A stretch of DNA of 64,000 bases from Mesorhizobium sp. CA8 (GTDB lineage Bacteria > Pseudomonadota > Alphaproteobacteria > Rhizobiales > Rhizobiaceae), in NCBI RefSeq assembly GCF_020164955.1, contig NZ_JAIUHG010000022.1:59474-123473 (forward strand), given 5' to 3'. The number at the start of each line of letters is the position of its first letter. Within the stretch, counting starts at the first letter, position 1. A model generated the notes under the pieces. That model was not told the DNA's origin and made no database searches. It was given only the letters and a program-made list of their open reading frames with translations. Shown one piece after another: positions 25,355 to 34,415 of the stretch. The translations under genes were made by a program, and so were the position numbers.

Positions 25355-26757
25355 AGATGCCGCAGACGATCGGCCTTGTGCATTTCATCGGCATCGGCGG
25401 CATCGGCATGAGCGGTATCGCCGAGGTGCTGCACAATCTGGGCTACAAGGTGCAGGGGTCCGACCAGGCCGACGGCGCCAATGTGCAGCGGCTGCGCGAA
25501 AAGGGCATAGAATGCTTCGTCGGCCACAAGGCCGAGAATGTCGGCGACGCCGAAGTCGTGGTCGTTTCGACCGCGATCAAGAAATCCAACCCTGAGCTCA
25601 AGGCTGCGCGCGAGAAGCTTTTGCCGATCGTGCGCCGGGCCGAGATGCTGGCCGAACTGATGCGTTTCCGCCAGGCAGTCGCCATCGGCGGCACGCATGG
25701 CAAGACCACGACCACCTCGATGGTGGCGACGCTGCTCGAGGCCGGCGGGCTCGACCCGACCGTCATCAATGGCGGCATCATCAACGCTTACGGCACCAAT
25801 GCCCGCATGGGCGATGGCGAGTGGATGGTGGTCGAAGCCGACGAGAGCGACGGCACCTTCCTGAAACTGCCGGCCGACATCGCCGTCGTCACCAACATCG
25901 ATCCCGAGCATCTCGACCACTATGGCAGCTTCGACAAGGTGCGCGAAGCGTTCCGTCAGTTCGTCGAGAACGTACCGTTCTACGGCTTCGGCGTGATGTG
26001 CACCGACCATCCGGAAGTGCAGGCGCTGGTCGGCCGCATCGAGGACCGGCGCGTCATCACCTATGGCGAGAACGCGCAGGCCGACGTGCGCTTCACCAAC
26101 CATCGCATGCAGGGCGCGATCTCCGAATTCGATGTCGTCATCCGCGACCGCAAGGGACGGGGCACGACGTCGATAAACGACCTGCGCCTGCCGATGCCCG
26201 GCCGGCACAACGTTTCCAACGCGACGGCGGCGATCGCGGTGGCGCATGAGCTCGGCCTCTCGGCCGAGGCGATCAAGAAGGGCCTTTCGTCCTTCGCCGG
26301 CGTCAAGCGGCGCTTCACCCGTACGGGCTCGTGGAACGGCGTGGAGGTGTTCGACGACTACGGCCACCACCCGGTCGAGATCGCGGCGGTGCTGAAGGCC
26401 GCCCGCAGCGCGACCAAGGGGCGGGTGATCGCCATTGCGCAGCCGCATCGTTTCACCCGGCTGCACGACCTCTTCGAGGAATTCTCGGTCTGCTTCAACG
26501 ACGCCGACACGGTCATGGTGGCGCCGGTCTACGCGGCCGGCGAGGAACCCATCGAAGGCGTGACTTCCGACGCATTGGTGTCGCGCATCCGCTCCGGCGG
26601 GCACCGAGACGCGCGCTATATCGAGGGTCAGGCGGCAATCGCGCCCGCCATTCGCGAGCTTGCCAAGCCCGGCGATTTCGTCGTCTTCCTCGGCGCCGGC
26701 AACATCACGCAATGGGCCTATGCGCTGCCCAAGGAACTTGGTGGGACGCCGTCATGA
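25351..26757 (+). CDS. murC: MurC, UDP-MurNAc:L-alanine ligase
   Basis: The 468-residue ligase adds L-Ala to UDP-MurNAc, the first peptide step. Motifs include the N-terminal HFIGIGGIGMSGIAEVL loop, the ATP loop IGGTHGKTTTTSM, EADESDGTFLKL, VTNIDPEHLDHYG, the FDDYGHHPVEI segment and AQPHRFTRLHDLFEEF. The next gene, murB, makes its substrate. Overlap with murG (ATGA) and with murB (ATGATG) keeps three enzymes of one path in tight translation order. Confidence 0.97.
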   Translation: MKMPQTIGLVHFIGIGGIGMSGIAEVLHNLGYKVQGSDQADGANVQRLREKGIECFVGHKAENVGDAEVVVVSTAIKKSNPELKAAREKLLPIVRRAEMLAELMRFRQAVAIGGTHGKTTTTSMVATLLEAGGLDPTVINGGIINAYGTNARMGDGEWMVVEADESDGTFLKLPADIAVVTNIDPEHLDHYGSFDKVREAFRQFVENVPFYGFGVMCTDHPEVQALVGRIEDRRVITYGENAQADVRFTNHRMQGAISEFDVVIRDRKGRGTTSINDLRLPMPGRHNVSNATAAIAVAHELGLSAEAIKKGLSSFAGVKRRFTRTGSWNGVEVFDDYGHHPVEIAAVLKAARSATKGRVIAIAQPHRFTRLHDLFEEFSVCFNDADTVMVAPVYAAGEEPIEGVTSDALVSRIRSGGHRDARYIEGQAAIAPAIRELAKPGDFVVFLGAGNITQWAYALPKELGGTPS

Positions 26758-27719
26758 TGCGCGGCCAGGACCTGATCGATAAACTCGGCGACAAGCTTTC
26801 CGGCCTGCGCGGCCGCGTCACGCCGAACGCCGAGATGGACAAGATCACCTGGTTCCGGGCCGGCGGCCTGGCGGAGGCGCTGTTCCAGCCGGCCGACGAG
26901 GAAGACCTCGCCGCCTTCCTGCGCGCCGTGCCGGAAGAGATAACGGTCACTGTGGTCGGTGTCGGCTCCAACCTTCTGGTGCGCGACGGCGGCATTCTTG
27001 GTTTCGTCGTCAGGCTCTCGGCCAAAGGTTTTGGCGAGGCCGAGGCCACCGGGCCAACCACGATCAAGGCAGGAGCGGCAACGCCGGACAAGCGCCTCGC
27101 AGCGGTGGCCTATGAGGCCGGCATCGGCGGCTTTCATTTCTATCACGGCATCCCGGGCGCCGTTGGCGGCGCGCTCAGGATGAATGCCGGCGCCAACGGC
27201 GTCGAGACCCGCGAGCGGGTCGTCGAGGTGAGGGCGCTGGACCGCAAGGGCAATCTCCATACGCTGAGCAATGCCGATATGGGCTATGCCTATCGCCATT
27301 CGTCGGCGCCCGCCGGCCTGATCTTCACCTCGGCCATTTTCGAAGGGTTTGCGGAGGACAAGGCGGCGATCAAGGCGGCGATGGATGCAGTGCAGAACCA
27401 TCGCGAGACGGTGCAGCCGATCAGAGAGAAGACCGGCGGCTCGACCTTCAAGAATCCGGAAGGCACCTCGGCCTGGAAGGAGATCGACAAGGCCGGCTGC
27501 CGCGGGCTGATGATCGGCGGCGCGCAGATGTCGCCGATGCATTGCAACTTCATGATCAACACCGGCACGGCGACCGGCTACGACCTCGAATATCTCGGCG
27601 AGACGGTGCGGGCGCGCGTGCTCGAAAATTCCGGCATCCGGTTGCACTGGGAGATCAAGCGCCTCGGCAATTTCAGGCCTGACCATGCGGTGCAGGAGTT
27701 TCTTGGCCAGCTCCTTTAG
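26754..27719 (+). CDS. murB: MurB, UDP-N-acetylenolpyruvoylglucosamine reductase
   Basis: The 321-residue flavoenzyme reduces UDP-GlcNAc-enolpyruvate to UDP-MurNAc with NADPH. Type I-like FAD motifs are visible: TWFRAGGLAEALFQP, VVGVGSNLLVRDGGI, FYHGIPGAVGGALRMNAGANG, the YAYRHSS segment and the catalytic GGSTFKNPEG serine loop. The start ATG 26754 overlaps the murC stop. It is the last gene of the first half of the cluster: a 302-bp gap with a strong inverted repeat follows. Confidence 0.95.
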   Translation: MMRGQDLIDKLGDKLSGLRGRVTPNAEMDKITWFRAGGLAEALFQPADEEDLAAFLRAVPEEITVTVVGVGSNLLVRDGGILGFVVRLSAKGFGEAEATGPTTIKAGAATPDKRLAAVAYEAGIGGFHFYHGIPGAVGGALRMNAGANGVETRERVVEVRALDRKGNLHTLSNADMGYAYRHSSAPAGLIFTSAIFEGFAEDKAAIKAAMDAVQNHRETVQPIREKTGGSTFKNPEGTSAWKEIDKAGCRGLMIGGAQMSPMHCNFMINTGTATGYDLEYLGETVRARVLENSGIRLHWEIKRLGNFRPDHAVQEFLGQLL

Positions 27720-27762
27720 CTTAGGCTTAAGTTCATGTGATGCTTGAACTTCCGGCGGTCTG

Positions 27763-27818
27763 AAACGGCCGCAAAACCGTTGCCTTAAAGACTCACAAAT
27801 CACTTTTTGCGGCCGTTT
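27763..27818. terminator. large perfect inverted repeat after murB, probable terminator
   Basis: AAACGGCCGCAAAA at 27763-27776 and TTTTGCGGCCGTTT at 27805-27818 are a perfect 14-bp inverted pair with a 28-nt loop; the right arm runs into TTTTC. It begins 44 bp after the murB stop. The hairpin could end transcripts coming from mraZ-murB. Its A/T-flanked CGGCCG core could also bind a protein. Confidence 0.6.
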
Positions 27819-27962
27819 TCGCGGAAAGTGAATCTCTCGGAATCTTAGGTACTTGCCAGCGAATCAACTCTCTGATTCTCTGCCCTAAAGCGTTTCCTGA
27901 TTTGAGTCGTTCGACGCGTTCAGCCGCGTTTTCCGTCTGGGGGGCAACCTGCCGGAAGACTC
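27790..27962. promoter_or_regulatory. cluster of seven GANTC (CcrM) sites in the ddl-ftsQAZ promoter region
   Basis: GANTC occurs at 27790, 27830, 27840, 27861, 27874, 27904 and 27958. At the base composition of this window less than one site is expected in 173 bp. GANTC is the methylation target of the cell-cycle methyltransferase CcrM in Hyphomicrobiales. The sites fill the only sizeable gap upstream of ddl-ftsQ-ftsA-ftsZ. Apart from this cluster and the inverted repeat, the gap holds no gene I can support. Confidence 0.65.
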
Positions 27963-28021
27963 GGACTTAGTGCTCGGAGATGCGATGTGGAATATCGGTG
28001 GCAGGCCCGGCGTGAGAGGGG

Positions 28022-28957
28022 ATGGCGGGAATGAAGAAGAAGCATGTGGCTGTCCTCCTGGGTGGATTCTCCTCGGAGCGGCCCGTGTCTCTGTCCTCGG
28101 GGAAGGCGTGTGCGGATGCGCTCGAGAGTGAAGGCTATCAGGTCACCCGTGTCGATGTTTCGCGCGATGTTGGGGCTGTGCTTTCCGAGCTCAAGCCCGA
28201 TGTCGCCTTCAATGCGCTGCATGGTCCGTTCGGCGAGGACGGCACCATCCAGGGAATTCTCGAATATCTCGCAATTCCCTACACCCATTCGGGTGTGCTC
28301 GCTTCGGCGCTCGCCATGAACAAGGAACAGGCCAAGAAGATTGCCAAGGCGTCCGGCATTCCGGTCGCGGAATCGAAGGTGGTCAACCGCTTCGCCGTCC
28401 AGAACAGGCATCCGATGAAGCCGCCTTATGTGGTTAAGCCGGTCAATGAGGGATCGAGCTTCGGCGTGGTCATCGTGCATGAGGGGCAGTCGCATCCGCC
28501 GCAGGTGATCGGCTCGACCGAATGGCAATATGGCGAGATCGTCATGGTCGAGCGCTACATCCATGGGCGCGAACTGACCTGCGCGGTGATGGGCGATGTG
28601 GCGCTTGGCGTCTGCGAGATCATCCCGACTGGGCATTCCTTCTACGATTACGATTCAAAATACGTTCCCGGCGGATCAAAACACGAAATCCCTGCTAAAA
28701 TTTCACCGAATATTTACCAAAAAATACAGACACTGGCCCTCAAGGCTCATCTTGCCATTGGTTGCCGGGGCGTTTCCCGATCGGACTTCCGTTACGACGA
28801 CCGTCACTCCGAAAACGGCGAGGTTGTCTGGCTCGAGGTCAACACTCAGCCGGGCATGACGCCGACGTCTCTGGTGCCTGAAATCGCCGCCCAAGCGGGA
28901 CACTCGTTCGGCGATTTGTTGAGTTGGATGGTGGAGGACGCTTCGTGTCTGCGTTGA
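28022..28957 (+). CDS. ddl: D-alanine--D-alanine ligase
   Basis: The 311-residue ATP-grasp ligase joins two D-Ala to give the substrate of MurF. Visible: VAVLLGGFSSERPVSLSSG, the ALHGPFGEDGTIQGILEYL motif, PYTHSGVLASALAMNKEQAK, the ATP-grasp lysines VVKPVNEGSSFGV, and the C-terminal EVNTQPGMTPTSLVPEIA with metal ligands. ATG 28022 has GAGAGGGG just before it; ATG 28031 is an alternative. It overlaps the presumed GTG start of ftsQ by 13 bp. Placing ddl before ftsQ is standard for alphaproteobacteria. Confidence 0.95.
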   Translation: MAGMKKKHVAVLLGGFSSERPVSLSSGKACADALESEGYQVTRVDVSRDVGAVLSELKPDVAFNALHGPFGEDGTIQGILEYLAIPYTHSGVLASALAMNKEQAKKIAKASGIPVAESKVVNRFAVQNRHPMKPPYVVKPVNEGSSFGVVIVHEGQSHPPQVIGSTEWQYGEIVMVERYIHGRELTCAVMGDVALGVCEIIPTGHSFYDYDSKYVPGGSKHEIPAKISPNIYQKIQTLALKAHLAIGCRGVSRSDFRYDDRHSENGEVVWLEVNTQPGMTPTSLVPEIAAQAGHSFGDLLSWMVEDASCLR

Positions 28958-29889
28958 GGTGGGGACAGGGTAATGGCGGCGGCGCGGCTGGTCTCGCGCT
29001 GTTCGGCGTGTCGCTGTCATTCGACCGTTTCGTGTTGCCGCGTCAACTCCGCCGGCCGATGCGCGTGCTGGCGCGCCTGTGCGGCGGTGAATATGAGGCG
29101 CCGCGCTTTTCGGCGGCGATCCTTTCCGCCGCGCTGATCACATCGAGCAGCGCCTATGGCGCCTATCTCGGCGGCTACGGCGACAGCATCGTGCAAGGCA
29201 TCACGGCGCGCACCGGCTTTGCCGTCGACCAGATCAAGGTGGTCGGCAACCGCCAGACCTCCGAGATCGATGTGCTGGACCGGCTCGGCCTCGACGGCTG
29301 GACCTCGCTGATCGGCTTCGATGCCGAGGCCGCGCGCGAGCGCATCGCGACGCTGCCCTGGGTCGAGGGCGCGGCGGTCCGCAAAATCTACCCGCACACG
29401 CTGGAAGTGCGCATCGAAGAACGCGAGCCCTTCGCGCTCTGGCAGCAGGGCACTTCGGTTTCGGTCATCGAGCGGTCGGGCGAGGTGATCGCTCCGTTCT
29501 CGGGCGGCAGGCAGGCGCTGCTTCCGCTGATCATCGGCGCGGGCGCGCCGGCGATGGCGCCGGCCTTTCTCGAGAAGATCAAGCGCTATCCCGATCTCGC
29601 GGCGCGGGTAAAAGGCTACATCCGTGTCGGCGAGCGCCGCTGGGACCTGAGGCTTGAGAACGGCATCACGGTCAAGCTGCCGGAAGATGACGAAGACCGG
29701 GCGATCGCCGAACTCGTCAAGATCGATCATGACAACGGGCTTTTGACGCGCGATATCGCCGCCGTCGACATGCGGCTCTCCGACCGGCTGGTCGTGGAGC
29801 TCTCGCCGGAAGCGGCGACGCAGCGCGAAGCCGCGCTCAGCGACAAGCCGAAGAACCTGGCCAAGCGCAAGGCGGAGACGAAGATATGA
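28945..29889 (+). CDS. ftsQ: FtsQ, divisome POTRA protein
   Basis: The 314-residue bitopic protein has a fairly long cytoplasmic N-terminus, a transmembrane helix (about residues 50-70, FSAAILSAALITSSSAYGAY), a POTRA domain (from FAVDQIKVVGNRQTS) and a beta domain (WVEGAAVRKIYPHTLEVRIEEREPFALW). It scaffolds FtsL and FtsB at the septum. GTG 28945 is used because GGAGG lies eight bases upstream; this start is inside the end of ddl. A basic tail (KPKNLAKRKAETKI) ends it. ATGA overlap with ftsA. Confidence 0.92.
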   Translation: MSALRWGQGNGGGAAGLALFGVSLSFDRFVLPRQLRRPMRVLARLCGGEYEAPRFSAAILSAALITSSSAYGAYLGGYGDSIVQGITARTGFAVDQIKVVGNRQTSEIDVLDRLGLDGWTSLIGFDAEAARERIATLPWVEGAAVRKIYPHTLEVRIEEREPFALWQQGTSVSVIERSGEVIAPFSGGRQALLPLIIGAGAPAMAPAFLEKIKRYPDLAARVKGYIRVGERRWDLRLENGITVKLPEDDEDRAIAELVKIDHDNGLLTRDIAAVDMRLSDRLVVELSPEAATQREAALSDKPKNLAKRKAETKI

Positions 29890-31193
29890 GCTGGCTTGGC
29901 GGCAGCGGTGATGCTTCTTCGCGCCGGTCGGGCACGCTCACGGTGCTCGATGTCGGCTCCAGCAAGGTTTGCTGCGTTGTGGCGAAGCTCAAGCCGAACG
30001 AGGACGGCAAGCTTCTGCGCGGGCGTTCGCATCGCATCCAGGTGATCGGCATCGGCCACCAGAAATCGCAAGGCGTGAAGTCGGGTGTGGTGGTGGATCT
30101 CGATCGCGCCGAGCATGCCATCCGGCTTGCCGTCGATGCGGCCGAGCGCATGGCAGGGCTTACGGTCGATTCCCTCATCGTCAACATGACGGCGGGCCGG
30201 CTGAAGAGCGAAGCCTTCTCGGCGACGATCAATCTCGGCGGTCATCAGGTCGAGGAAGTCGACATCAAGCGCGTGCTCGCCGCCGGCGCCAAGCAGGCGC
30301 TGCGGGCCGAGCGCGAGGTGGTCCATTCGCTGCCGGTCGGTTTCTCGCTCGACGCCGAGCGCGGCATGCGCGATCCGCGCGGCATGGTGGGCGATGCGCT
30401 TGGCGTCGACATGCATGTGCTGACGGGCGACGCAGCGCCGATGCGCAACCTCGAGCTTTGCATCAACCGCTCGCATCTGTCGGTCGAGCGCATGGTGGCG
30501 ACACCCTATGCCAGCGGGCTTGCCTCGCTCGTCGATGACGAGCTCGAGATGGGCGCCGCCTGTATCGACATGGGCGGCGGCACGACGACCATCTCGGTCT
30601 TCTCGGAAGGCAAGTTCGTGCATGGCGACGCCATCGCCATCGGCGGCAACCACGTGACGCTCGATATGGCCAAGGGCTTGTCGACCTCGCTCGATGCCGC
30701 GGAGCGGCTGAAGGTGATGCATGGCTCGGCGCTGCCCGGCAGCGCCGACGACCGCGACCTCGTCTCGATCCAGCCGATCGGCGAGGAGGGCGATGTACCG
30801 TTGCAGATCCCGCGCTCGATGATGACGCGCATCATCCGCGCTCGCATCGACGAGACGCTGGAGCTTCTGCGCGACCGGCTGAACAAGTCCGGCTACGGCA
30901 ATGCCGTCGGCAAGCGCGTCGTGCTCACCGGCGGCGCCAGCCAGCTTGCCGGCCTGCCGGAAGCGGCGCGCCGCATTCTCGGGCGCAATGTGCGCATCGG
31001 CCGGCCACTGGGCGTCGCAGGCCTGCCGGAAGCGGCCAAGGGCCCGGCGTTCTCGACCTCGGTCGGACTGATGATCTATCCGCAGATGGCGAGCTTCGAG
31101 AGCCATTCGGCGAAAGGACTTTCCGGTTTCAGGATGACCGGAACAGGCGGAAAACTGCATCGCATGAGTCAGTGGTTGAGAGACAGTTTTTAA
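29886..31193 (+). CDS. ftsA: FtsA, actin-like membrane tether of the Z ring
   Basis: The 435-residue ATPase has the actin-fold motifs LTVLDVGSSKVCCVVAKL (phosphate 1), AACIDMGGGTTTISVF (phosphate 2) and VVLTGGASQLAGLPEAARR (adenosine), plus the FtsA-specific 1C domain between about residues 85 and 170. The C-terminus ends in HRMSQWLRDSF, an amphipathic membrane-targeting helix that anchors FtsZ filaments. It precedes ftsZ by 67 bp and is coupled to ftsQ. Confidence 0.96.
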   Translation: MSWLGGSGDASSRRSGTLTVLDVGSSKVCCVVAKLKPNEDGKLLRGRSHRIQVIGIGHQKSQGVKSGVVVDLDRAEHAIRLAVDAAERMAGLTVDSLIVNMTAGRLKSEAFSATINLGGHQVEEVDIKRVLAAGAKQALRAEREVVHSLPVGFSLDAERGMRDPRGMVGDALGVDMHVLTGDAAPMRNLELCINRSHLSVERMVATPYASGLASLVDDELEMGAACIDMGGGTTTISVFSEGKFVHGDAIAIGGNHVTLDMAKGLSTSLDAAERLKVMHGSALPGSADDRDLVSIQPIGEEGDVPLQIPRSMMTRIIRARIDETLELLRDRLNKSGYGNAVGKRVVLTGGASQLAGLPEAARRILGRNVRIGRPLGVAGLPEAAKGPAFSTSVGLMIYPQMASFESHSAKGLSGFRMTGTGGKLHRMSQWLRDSF

Positions 31194-31260
31194 TTTGACG
31201 GGGACAGCCCCATAGGCGGCCGCAGCGGCGAGGCGGCGGGAAAGGTAAAGGACGGAGACA

Positions 31261-32913
31261 ATGACCATCAATCTGCAGAAGCCGGACATCACCGAGCTCA
31301 AGCCCCGCATCACCGTGTTCGGTGTCGGCGGCGGCGGCGGCAATGCCGTGAACAACATGATCACAGCCGGCCTGCGCGGCGTCGAGTTCGTGGTGGCCAA
31401 CACCGACGCGCAGGCGCTGACGATGTCGAAGGCCGAGCGGCTGATCCAGCTCGGCGCGCATGTCACCGAAGGCCTCGGCGCCGGCTCGCAGCCGGAAGTC
31501 GGCCGCGCGGCGGCGGAAGAGTGCATCGACGAGATCATCGATCACCTCTCCAACACCCATATGTGCTTCGTCACCGCCGGCATGGGCGGCGGCACCGGCA
31601 CGGGCGCTGCTCCGGTCGTTGCCCGCGCGGCGCGCGAGAAGGGCATCCTCACCGTCGGCGTCGTCACCAAGCCGTTCCATTTTGAGGGCCAGCGCCGCAT
31701 GAAGACGGCCGACATGGGCATCGAGGAACTGCAAAAATGCGTCGACACGCTGATCGTCATCCCGAACCAGAACCTGTTCCGGCTGGCCAATGACAAGACC
31801 ACCTTCGCCGACGCCTTCGCAATGGCAGACCAGGTGCTCTACTCGGGCGTTGCCTGCATCACCGACCTGATGGTGAAGGAAGGCCTGATCAACCTCGACT
31901 TCGCCGACGTCCGCTCGGTGATGCGCGAGATGGGCAAGGCGATGATGGGCACGGGCGAGGCTTCGGGCGAGGGCCGCGCGATGGCCGCCGCTGAAGCCGC
32001 CATCGCCAACCCGCTGCTCGACGAAACGTCGATGAAGGGCGCCAAGGGCCTGCTGATCTCGATCACCGGCGGCCGCGACCTGACCCTGTTCGAGGTGGAT
32101 GAGGCAGCCACCCGCATCCGCGAGGAGGTCGACCAGGACGCCAACATCATCCTGGGCGCTACCTTCGACGAGGAACTGGAAGGCGTGATCCGCGTGTCGG
32201 TCGTCGCCACCGGCATCGACAAGTCGGCGGCCGAAATCGCGGCTGCGCCGATCTCGATCCGCGCGCCGCAGAAGCCGGCCGCCCGTCCGGCGGTGGCTCC
32301 GGTTGCCGAAATCCGCCCCGCTCCGGTTCAGCCGCAGGCCTATGAGCCGCGCGCGGCCGATCCGGTCGCGGAAGCGATCCAGCTTGCCGAGGCCAACGCC
32401 GCCATGGCGCAGCCGCGCCCCGCGCCGGTCGACGACTTCCGGCCGCAGAGCAAGATCTTCCAGGCCCCGCCGGCCCAGCCGCAGCCCGTGGTGCCGCAGC
32501 AGGTCATGCAGCAGCCCGCGCCGCAGCGCGAGATGCCCCAGCCGGTGGCCGCGGCCCCGCAGCGCATGCCGCGCGTGGAAGACTTTCCGCCGGTGGTAAG
32601 GGCCGAAGTCGAAGCCAAGAGCCGGCCCGCGGACCATGAGAACAGTGGTCCGATGGGGCTGATCAAGCGGTTGACCAACGGTCTTACCCGCCGCGAGGAA
32701 GAGCCGGCCCGGCTTCAGCCGGCGCAGCCGCGCGAGCCGAAGCTGCGCCAGGCCGCGCCCGAGATGCGCCGTCTCGCCAGCCAGGACCCGCAGCTCTACG
32801 CGCCGCGCCGCGGCCAGCTCGACGACCAGGGCCGGCTGACACCGCAGGCCCGCACGGTCCAGGAAGACGACCAGCTGGAAATCCCGGCCTTCCTGCGCCG
32901 CCAGGCCAACTGA
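31261..32913 (+). CDS. ftsZ: FtsZ, tubulin-like division GTPase
   Basis: The 550-residue protein polymerises into the Z ring. The GTPase core (about residues 12-320) carries VFGVGGGGGNAVNNM, VANTDAQAL, the tubulin signature GMGGGTGTGAAP and the T7 loop NLDFADVRSVM. A Pro/Gln/Ala-rich linker of about 170-200 residues follows, much longer than in E. coli (whole protein 383) but usual in alphaproteobacteria. The conserved C-terminal peptide is QLEIPAFLRRQAN, which binds FtsA and partners. CGGAGACA precedes the ATG. A clear terminator follows. Confidence 0.97.
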   Translation: MTINLQKPDITELKPRITVFGVGGGGGNAVNNMITAGLRGVEFVVANTDAQALTMSKAERLIQLGAHVTEGLGAGSQPEVGRAAAEECIDEIIDHLSNTHMCFVTAGMGGGTGTGAAPVVARAAREKGILTVGVVTKPFHFEGQRRMKTADMGIEELQKCVDTLIVIPNQNLFRLANDKTTFADAFAMADQVLYSGVACITDLMVKEGLINLDFADVRSVMREMGKAMMGTGEASGEGRAMAAAEAAIANPLLDETSMKGAKGLLISITGGRDLTLFEVDEAATRIREEVDQDANIILGATFDEELEGVIRVSVVATGIDKSAAEIAAAPISIRAPQKPAARPAVAPVAEIRPAPVQPQAYEPRAADPVAEAIQLAEANAAMAQPRPAPVDDFRPQSKIFQAPPAQPQPVVPQQVMQQPAPQREMPQPVAAAPQRMPRVEDFPPVVRAEVEAKSRPADHENSGPMGLIKRLTNGLTRREEEPARLQPAQPREPKLRQAAPEMRRLASQDPQLYAPRRGQLDDQGRLTPQARTVQEDDQLEIPAFLRRQAN

Positions 32914-33266
32914 TCGATACGGCGGCGGCCGATCGTTAACGACATATAACGGTTGTTAACAGGCAGGCGAGAAATCGTCTGCCTGTTGCTTTTACAAAAC
33001 TGTTGAAAAACAATGGTTTATGAGTCGCTTTTGACACTGTCCCGCAGTTACACAGGGTAAGAAACCGTGATTTGGAGTCTCCAAGGCGGGCCATTATCTT
33101 CGCCACGGACTAAAGTCGGTTTGCCGGGATTCGGGGGTAGCCCTGCCTGCCGATCACACAGAGCCGCACGCTCTTGCTTATTTTGCCGCATCCTATGCGA
33201 GCGCCAGGCCATCACCTGGCTGCAAGATACCCAAGGCCGATAGAGCGGACGCAGGCATTTGGGGCT
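32914..33266. other. ftsZ-lpxC intergenic region
   Basis: This 353-bp gap holds the ftsZ terminator (32958-32993), a possible lpxC promoter starting with TTGACA at 33031-33036 (no convincing -10; GGGTAA at 33055 is the best candidate), and three GANTC sites. An in-frame ATG at 33174 exists but the sequence between it and 33267 does not look like LpxC. No gene is supported here. Confidence 0.5.
32958..32993 (+). terminator. intrinsic terminator of ftsZ
   Basis: AACAGGCAGGCGA (32958-32970) pairs with TCGTCTGCCTGTT (32975-32987) with one mismatch and a GAAA loop, followed by GCTTTT. It lies 45 bp after the ftsZ stop and should separate the ddl-ftsZ transcript from lpxC. Confidence 0.8.
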
Positions 33267-34214
33267 ATGGGGTTACTCTTGCACGACTATCAGACGACAG
33301 TGAAATCGCGCGCGACGCTGGCTGGCATTGGCGTCCATAGCGGCAAAACCGTCACCGTTCATTTCCTGCCGGCCGATGCTGACACGGGCATCGTCTTCCA
33401 TCTTTCGAATGGCGGCCAGCCTCGCGAGTTCCGTGCCCTGGTCGCGGAAGTCGGCGCCACCGATCTTTGCACCATGCTTGGCGATCCGGCTGGTGAGCAT
33501 ATCGGCACGGTCGAGCATCTGATGGCGACGGTGTTCGGCCTCGGCATCGACAATCTCATCATCGAGATCGACGGTCCGGAAGTCCCGATACTCGACGGCA
33601 GCGCCACGGCTTTCGTCGAAGCCATCGACCAGGCCGGCATCGAGACGCTGGCGGTGAAGCGCCGCTATATCCGCATCGTCAAGCCGGTGCGCGTGGAAGC
33701 CGGCGCATCCTGGGCGGAATTCCGCCCCTATGACGGCACGCGATTCGAGGTCGAGATCGATTTCGAAAGCCCGGCGATCGGCCGCCAGCAATTCGCCTCC
33801 GACATCAATCCCGACATCTTCCGCCGCGACATCGCGCGGGCCCGCACTTTCGGCTTCATGAAGGATGTCGAACGGCTTTGGGCCGCCGGCTACGCGCTCG
33901 GCTCGTCGCTGGAAAACTCGCTGGTCATCGGCGACGACAACCGCGTCATCAATGTCGGCGGGCTGCGCTACCCCAATGAATTCGCCCGCCACAAGACGCT
34001 CGATGCGATGGGCGACCTCGCACTGGCCGGCGCGCGCTTCATCGGCTGTTTCCGTTCCTATCGCGGCGGCCACCGGATGAATGCGTCTGCGTTGCGCCGG
34101 CTGCTTTCCGACCACACGGCCTTTGAGATCGTCGAGACGAGGCGCCGCGAGCGCGGCCGCGTCGCCGAGATGATCGCCGTCAGCCGGCCGGTCTACGCAC
34201 CTTGGGTGATCTGA
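33267..34214 (+). CDS. lpxC: LpxC, UDP-3-O-acyl-GlcNAc deacetylase
   Basis: The 315-residue zinc enzyme carries out the committed step of lipid A synthesis. Zinc ligands are predicted as His84 (EHLMATVFGLGIDN), His242 and Asp246 (RHKTLDAMGDLAL), and a further His near HRMNASALRRLL acts in catalysis. The start at 33267 (MGLLLHDYQTTVK) fits the family; a longer reading frame from 33174 adds 31 residues unlike LpxC. Its position after ftsZ couples outer-membrane and septum supply in the genome, as in many proteobacteria. Confidence 0.95.
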   Translation: MGLLLHDYQTTVKSRATLAGIGVHSGKTVTVHFLPADADTGIVFHLSNGGQPREFRALVAEVGATDLCTMLGDPAGEHIGTVEHLMATVFGLGIDNLIIEIDGPEVPILDGSATAFVEAIDQAGIETLAVKRRYIRIVKPVRVEAGASWAEFRPYDGTRFEVEIDFESPAIGRQQFASDINPDIFRRDIARARTFGFMKDVERLWAAGYALGSSLENSLVIGDDNRVINVGGLRYPNEFARHKTLDAMGDLALAGARFIGCFRSYRGGHRMNASALRRLLSDHTAFEIVETRRRERGRVAEMIAVSRPVYAPWVI

Positions 34215-34415
34215 TTTTTAACCGTTTTCTGGTTTTATAGGTCGGCTTGTGTTGCATGATTGCATCACGAATCGCTGAAATTGCACAATCTCCGGCGTAG
34301 CGTCAGCCGGCCACAAAAATGTGCGATTGGCCGGACATAGCGTTGCCGGGCAAGGGGATAATGGTTTATGGCTTCGGCCCGGACCGAAACGACGCCGAAG
34401 GGGCGGAATCCAAAC

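Noticed and set aside
32930..32965. Possible CtrA sites (two TTAA motifs) after ftsZ
   Set aside because: Spacing is 16 bp, not the 7 bp of the TTAA-N7-TTAA consensus, and the motif lies within the terminator region.
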